Of a DNA stretch of 11,468 nt, positions 8,625 through 11,468 are shown piece after piece. Location: positions 1-11,468 of the forward strand of contig DATMBX010000152.1 of NCBI GenBank assembly GCA_035558955.1, written 5' to 3'. The stretch's first letter is position 1, and every line of letters starts with the position of its first letter. The notes beneath the pieces were generated by a model that was given only the letters and a program-made list of their open reading frames with translations, searched no databases and was not told the DNA's origin. A program made the translations under genes and the position numbers. This DNA is from DASVDE01 sp035558955 (lineage in GTDB: Bacteria > Actinomycetota > Thermoleophilia > Solirubrobacterales > 70-9).

Positions 8625-8630
8625 AGGTTA
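8625..8630 (-). promoter_or_regulatory. Candidate -10 box for leaderless secA
   Basis: Minus-strand TAACCT lies 7 nt before the secA ATG, in the 23-bp gap after hpf, and no Shine-Dalgarno is present there. This would let secA be transcribed separately from hpf. No clear -35 is seen, so the evidence is spacing and consensus only. Confidence 0.35.
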
Positions 8631-8640
8631 ACGGGGCGAG

Positions 8641-8991
8641 CTACGTAGCTGACTGACCTCGAAGGCGAGCGACGGCGCGGCGAGTTTGAGAACGCTTGCG
8701 GCGTAGCTCCCGATGCTTCTTCACCTGGCGGCGGATGTCTTCGGCGAGGTGGTGAATCGTGTGAGCCATTTCAGGGGAGGCTTCCTTCGCCCGCAAGGTC
8801 ACGCCCTTCAGGCGGAGGGTTGCTTCCGCTACCTGACTGTCGGCGATCGAGGGGTTTCTCTCTTCGTAGATCTCAACGTCGAGCGTCGCGAGCTCTGAGA
8901 CCTGCCTGCCCACCCGGCGAAATCGTTTGATCACGTGCCCCCGCAACTCGTCGGTGATTTCGACGTTGCGTCCACGAACCTCGATCCGCAT
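8641..8991 (-). CDS. hpf: Ribosome hibernation promoting factor (HPF/RaiA family, short form)
   Basis: A 116-residue S30AE-domain protein. Members bind the decoding region of the 30S subunit in stationary phase or stress and block translation, protecting idle ribosomes. The sequence starts MRIEVRGRNVEITDELRGHV and continues with KRFRRVGRQ, the LDVEIYEERNP strand, VAEATLRLKGVTLRAKE and DIRRQVKKHREL, the usual beta-alpha-beta order. It ends in a strongly basic tail (KKHRELRRKRSQTRRAVARLRG, 91-112) and lacks the C-terminal dimerisation domain of long HPFs. That domain is what makes 100S dimers in most Gram-positives, so this protein should behave as a short form. The start at 8991 is fixed by AAGGAGG 6 nt upstream; an in-frame ATG at 9153 would add a low-complexity stretch that overlaps comF and is rejected. 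It lies between comF and secA. Confidence 0.92.
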   Translation of the reverse strand: MRIEVRGRNVEITDELRGHVIKRFRRVGRQVSELATLDVEIYEERNPSIADSQVAEATLRLKGVTLRAKEASPEMAHTIHHLAEDIRRQVKKHRELRRKRSQTRRAVARLRGQSAT

Positions 8992-8997
8992 GAATGG

Positions 8998-9004
8998 CCT
9001 CCTT
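8998..9004 (-). promoter_or_regulatory. Ribosome binding site fixing the hpf start
   Basis: Minus-strand AAGGAGG, a full-strength Shine-Dalgarno, ends 6 nt before the ATG at 8991. It selects this start over longer in-frame alternatives and shows that hpf, unlike its neighbour secA, is read from a leadered message. Confidence 0.8.
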
Positions 9005-9052
9005 GGGGGTTGTGCCCCGATGCTACGCCGCTCCCTCCGCGGTGACAAGAGG

Positions 9053-9676
9053 TCACAGACGCCTGGCGAATGTGATCGCGACGACGCGCACGGCTCCCGC
9101 TTCGCGGAGGACGCGAGCGCAGGCTGAGAGGGTGGCTCCCGTGGTGAGGACATCGTCGATCAAGAGAACGCTGCGCGGCGAGTCTCCCCTGGCGTGGATG
9201 TGAGGCGGGTGGCCTATTCGTTGGGCGCGGCGCTTGCCGACCTGACGGCCGCCGCCCTTGCGGGCGAGACAGGGCTCAAGGGGAAGATCCAGCCGCTCGG
9301 AGAGCGCAGCGGCCAGCTCGCCAGCCGCGTCGAATCCTCGCGCCAGCACTCGCAGCGGCGCGGTTGGCACCGGCACTATCGCCCCGCTCAAGAGGTCGGC
9401 CGGGGCGAGCCAGTGGATGCGGTCGGCCATCAGGTCGGCGACCGGCAGCAGGCGGCGGAACTTGAGCGCGGTGACCAGGTCGCGGGCGACGCCTTCGTGG
9501 GAGGCCGAAGACCAGACGCGGTCGATCCCCGGCGGGCCCTGGCCGGTGAGCGGAGTGGCTGTCGCGAGGCGACGGCTGCAGCGCGTGCAGATCGCCGCCT
9601 CCGGGCGGCAGTTGCGCCCGCAGGCGGCGCAGAGGGGCGGCACAATTCCGGCGGCGACGGCGTGGAGAAGCTTCAT
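9053..9676 (-). CDS. comF: ComF family phosphoribosyltransferase-like protein
   Basis: A 207-residue ComF/GntX-family protein. The N-terminus carries a four-cysteine zinc ribbon: Cys16, Cys19, Cys30 and Cys33 (CAACG ... CTRC). A phosphoribosyltransferase fold follows with VTALKFRR (68-75), IVPVPTAPLR (100-109), RGFDAAGELA (113-122), RKGGGRQVGKRRAQR (139-153) and the PRPP-binding loop LLIDDVLTTGATLSAC (171-186). In Bacillus and Haemophilus, relatives act in DNA uptake during competence, probably at the inner membrane with the ComFA helicase. No other com gene is in this window, and many non-competent bacteria keep the gene, so a competence role here is only a possibility. The ATG at 9676 has AGGA about 8 nt upstream. 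The stop is 61 bp before hpf. The substrate is unknown. Confidence 0.9.
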   Translation of the reverse strand: MKLLHAVAAGIVPPLCAACGRNCRPEAAICTRCSRRLATATPLTGQGPPGIDRVWSSASHEGVARDLVTALKFRRLLPVADLMADRIHWLAPADLLSGAIVPVPTAPLRVLARGFDAAGELAAALSERLDLPLEPCLARKGGGRQVGKRRAQRIGHPPHIHARGDSPRSVLLIDDVLTTGATLSACARVLREAGAVRVVAITFARRL

Positions 9677-9717
9677 GGCCCGATCCTGCGGGCCGGCGGC
9701 GCGCGCGTGGCGCGCCG
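9677..9717. repeat. Two GC-rich hairpins in the comF leader
   Basis: The first (GGCCCG / CGGGCC, 9677-9682 and 9689-9694) abuts the comF ATG and places the comF Shine-Dalgarno AGGA in its loop. The second (CGGCGCGC / GCGCGCCG, 9697-9704 and 9710-9717) is an 8-bp stem with a 5-nt loop between comF and the nucleotidyltransferase stop. It could end the upstream message as a U-less terminator or shape comF translation. The stems are exact, but in DNA this rich in GC such dyads also occur by chance. Confidence 0.5.
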
Positions 9718-9732
9718 TTCGTCAAAAGTTCG

Positions 9733-10743
9733 TCAGGGCTTTGTCGCTTTTCCCGCGATGGCGCCGATCAGGATCGAGCCTGGGCCGAGCTCGGTTCCCC
9801 CGAGCAGGATCGAGTCGCGGATGTGGGCGCCGTCGCCGATCCGGCAACCATCGCCGAGGATTGCCGGGCCGTCGATGCGGACTCCCTCCCCCAACTCGAC
9901 CCCTTCGCCGACCAAAACCGGCGCCGTCAGCTCGGCGTCGCCGAGGTCGCTCGCGGCGCGCACCCCGGCAGCCACCTCCGGCGCGCCCGGGTCGACCTCC
10001 ACCTCGCCGCGCAACGCGTCGAGGTTCCCTTCCCGCAGCTCGTCGAGATTGCCGATGTCGTTCCAGTAGGCGTCGATCTCGTGCGAGTAGAAGGGAACGT
10101 CGTTCTCCAGCAGCGCCGGGAAGACATCCGTCGCCCAGTCGGCGAAGCCCGGCGGGTCGTCGGGGCCGGCCAGCTTCGCGGCGCCCGGCTGGGGGAAGAA
10201 GTCGAAGATCGCCGCATCGAACATGTAGATGCCGCAGTTGGCGAGGTCGGATAGGGCCTCGGCGGGGTCTGGCTTCTCCTGAAAGCCCTGGATGCGGCCG
10301 TCGGCGCCGGTGATGACGACGCCGAACTGACTGGTGTCGTCGACGCGCTTCGTCGCCAGCGTCGCGATCCCATCGTGGGAGGCGTGGAACTCCCGCATCG
10401 CGGCCAAATCGATGTCGGTCAGCGCGTCGCCGGAGATGACGAGGAAGGAGTCGCCCAGGAACCCAGCTGCGTTGCGCACGCCGCCCGAGGTTCCCAGCAG
10501 CGCCTCCTCGCGGCTGTAGCCAAGCTGAATTCCCCACTCCGAGCCATCGCCGAAATGCCCCTCGATCGTCTCCGGGAACCAGTGCAGGTTGGCGATCGTC
10601 TCGGTGAAGCCGTGGCGGGCGAGCAGCCTGACGATGTGCTCCATCACCGGCCGGTTCAGCACCGGAACCATCGGCTTCGGCAGCGCATAGGTGATCGGCC
10701 GCAGCCGGGTGCCGAGTCCTGCAGCTAAAACCATTGCCCTCAT
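9733..10743 (-). CDS. Sugar-phosphate nucleotidyltransferase (mannose-1-phosphate guanylyltransferase-like)
   Basis: A 336-residue NDP-sugar pyrophosphorylase that joins a nucleoside triphosphate to a sugar 1-phosphate. The N-terminal Rossmann-like domain shows MVLAAGLGTRLRPITYALPK (4-23) with the G-x-G-T-R-x(n)-P-K signature, GTSGGVRNA (84-92), VISGDALTDIDL (102-113, metal-binding Asp), GFQEKPDP (153-160), NCGIYMFD (169-176) and AYWNDIGN (225-232). From about 270 a left-handed beta-helix of hexapeptide repeats follows (APVLVGEGVELGEGVRI, GPAILGDGCRIGDGAHIRDS). This architecture fits GDP-mannose pyrophosphorylase-type enzymes; glucose-1-phosphate uridylyl- or thymidylyltransferase remain possible, so no symbol is given. 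ATG 10743 is preceded only by a G-rich stretch; ATG 10734 is an alternative. It lies between ahcY and comF with no sugar or cell-wall gene beside it. Confidence 0.9.
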   Translation of the reverse strand: MRAMVLAAGLGTRLRPITYALPKPMVPVLNRPVMEHIVRLLARHGFTETIANLHWFPETIEGHFGDGSEWGIQLGYSREEALLGTSGGVRNAAGFLGDSFLVISGDALTDIDLAAMREFHASHDGIATLATKRVDDTSQFGVVITGADGRIQGFQEKPDPAEALSDLANCGIYMFDAAIFDFFPQPGAAKLAGPDDPPGFADWATDVFPALLENDVPFYSHEIDAYWNDIGNLDELREGNLDALRGEVEVDPGAPEVAAGVRAASDLGDAELTAPVLVGEGVELGEGVRIDGPAILGDGCRIGDGAHIRDSILLGGTELGPGSILIGAIAGKATKP

Positions 10744-10771
10744 GCGCTGCCCGCCGCCCCCGGACGCGGGA

Positions 10772-10809
10772 GCGAATCCCTGTCCATATCTGATTCCTCA
10801 GGCATTCGC
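10772..10809. terminator. Imperfect inverted repeat downstream of ahcY
   Basis: GCGAATCCCTG (10772-10782) and CAGGCATTCGC (10799-10809) pair at 10 of 11 positions around a 16-nt loop. They lie 27 nt past the ahcY stop and 29 nt before the nucleotidyltransferase start on the minus strand. A 9-bp direct repeat CGCGGGAGC overlaps its edges (10765-10773 and 10807-10815). It could terminate ahcY or regulate the next gene; there is no T-tract. Confidence 0.45.
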
Positions 10810-10835
10810 GGGAGCAGAGGAGGCGGCGGTTGTGT

Positions 10836-11468
<633 letters not shown>

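Noticed and set aside
8992..9052. Structured RNA (raiA-type motif) upstream of hpf
   Set aside because: Only 61 nt separate comF from hpf, much too short for that RNA; I see only small dyads (for example GTGAC-N5-GTCAC at 9042-9056) overlapping the comF stop.
8992..9153. Longer hpf from ATG 9153
   Set aside because: It overlaps comF by about 100 bp, adds low-complexity sequence absent from S30AE proteins and ignores the strong ribosome binding site at 8998-9004.
9194..10313. Long plus-strand frames (291 and 351 codons) over comF and the nucleotidyltransferase
   Set aside because: Antisense, Arg/Pro/Ser-rich shadow composition, while the minus-strand genes carry complete motifs.

Overview
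The window is a GC-rich, densely packed bacterial chromosome segment with 12 complete protein genes and one gene cut by the right edge (ahcY). I see no RNA genes, insertion sequences, phage genes or CRISPR. The organism is probably an actinobacterium, perhaps a deep lineage such as Thermoleophilia/Solirubrobacterales. This is inferred from base composition, an Fpg-type glycosylase with an atypical G-I-G-R-S-W motif, an Ogt with the N-terminal extension I recall from actinobacteria, and several genes that look leaderless. It is not proven from the sequence.

Left third (1-3300). nadA (minus strand; quinolinate synthase) diverges from a plus-strand pair: an Fpg/MutM-type DNA glycosylase and a small secreted cupredoxin. 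The cupredoxin converges on nadC (minus; quinolinate phosphoribosyltransferase) with only 7 bases between their stops. nadA and nadC are consecutive steps of de novo NAD synthesis; nadB is not in the window. Upstream of nadC lies the most striking non-coding element: a perfect 22-bp inverted repeat with a 7-nt loop followed by TTCTTTT, directly before the next plus-strand gene.

Centre (3300-4370). An ECF-type sigma factor overlaps ogt (O6-alkylguanine-DNA alkyltransferase) by ATGA, so the two are probably translationally coupled. No anti-sigma gene follows. ogt converges on prfB through a perfect 16-bp palindrome whose two arms carry the two TAG stop codons.

Right two thirds (4365-11468), all minus strand. 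Read in transcription order the genes are ahcY (3' part), a sugar-phosphate nucleotidyltransferase, comF-like phosphoribosyltransferase, hpf (ribosome hibernation factor), secA, a SnoaL-like small protein and prfB. The order comF-hpf-secA-prfB resembles the one I recall in Bacillus subtilis, with a SnoaL-like gene placed between secA and prfB here. prfB must be read through a canonical CTT-TGA-C +1 programmed frameshift, so its true start is 5481 and its product is about 371 residues.

The protein families are mostly ordinary housekeeping functions; I did not find an undescribed multi-gene system. The items most worth a second look are the nadC/sigma palindrome, the prfB frameshift site with a weak SD-like stimulator, the stop-codon palindrome, and the altered zinc site of the glycosylase.
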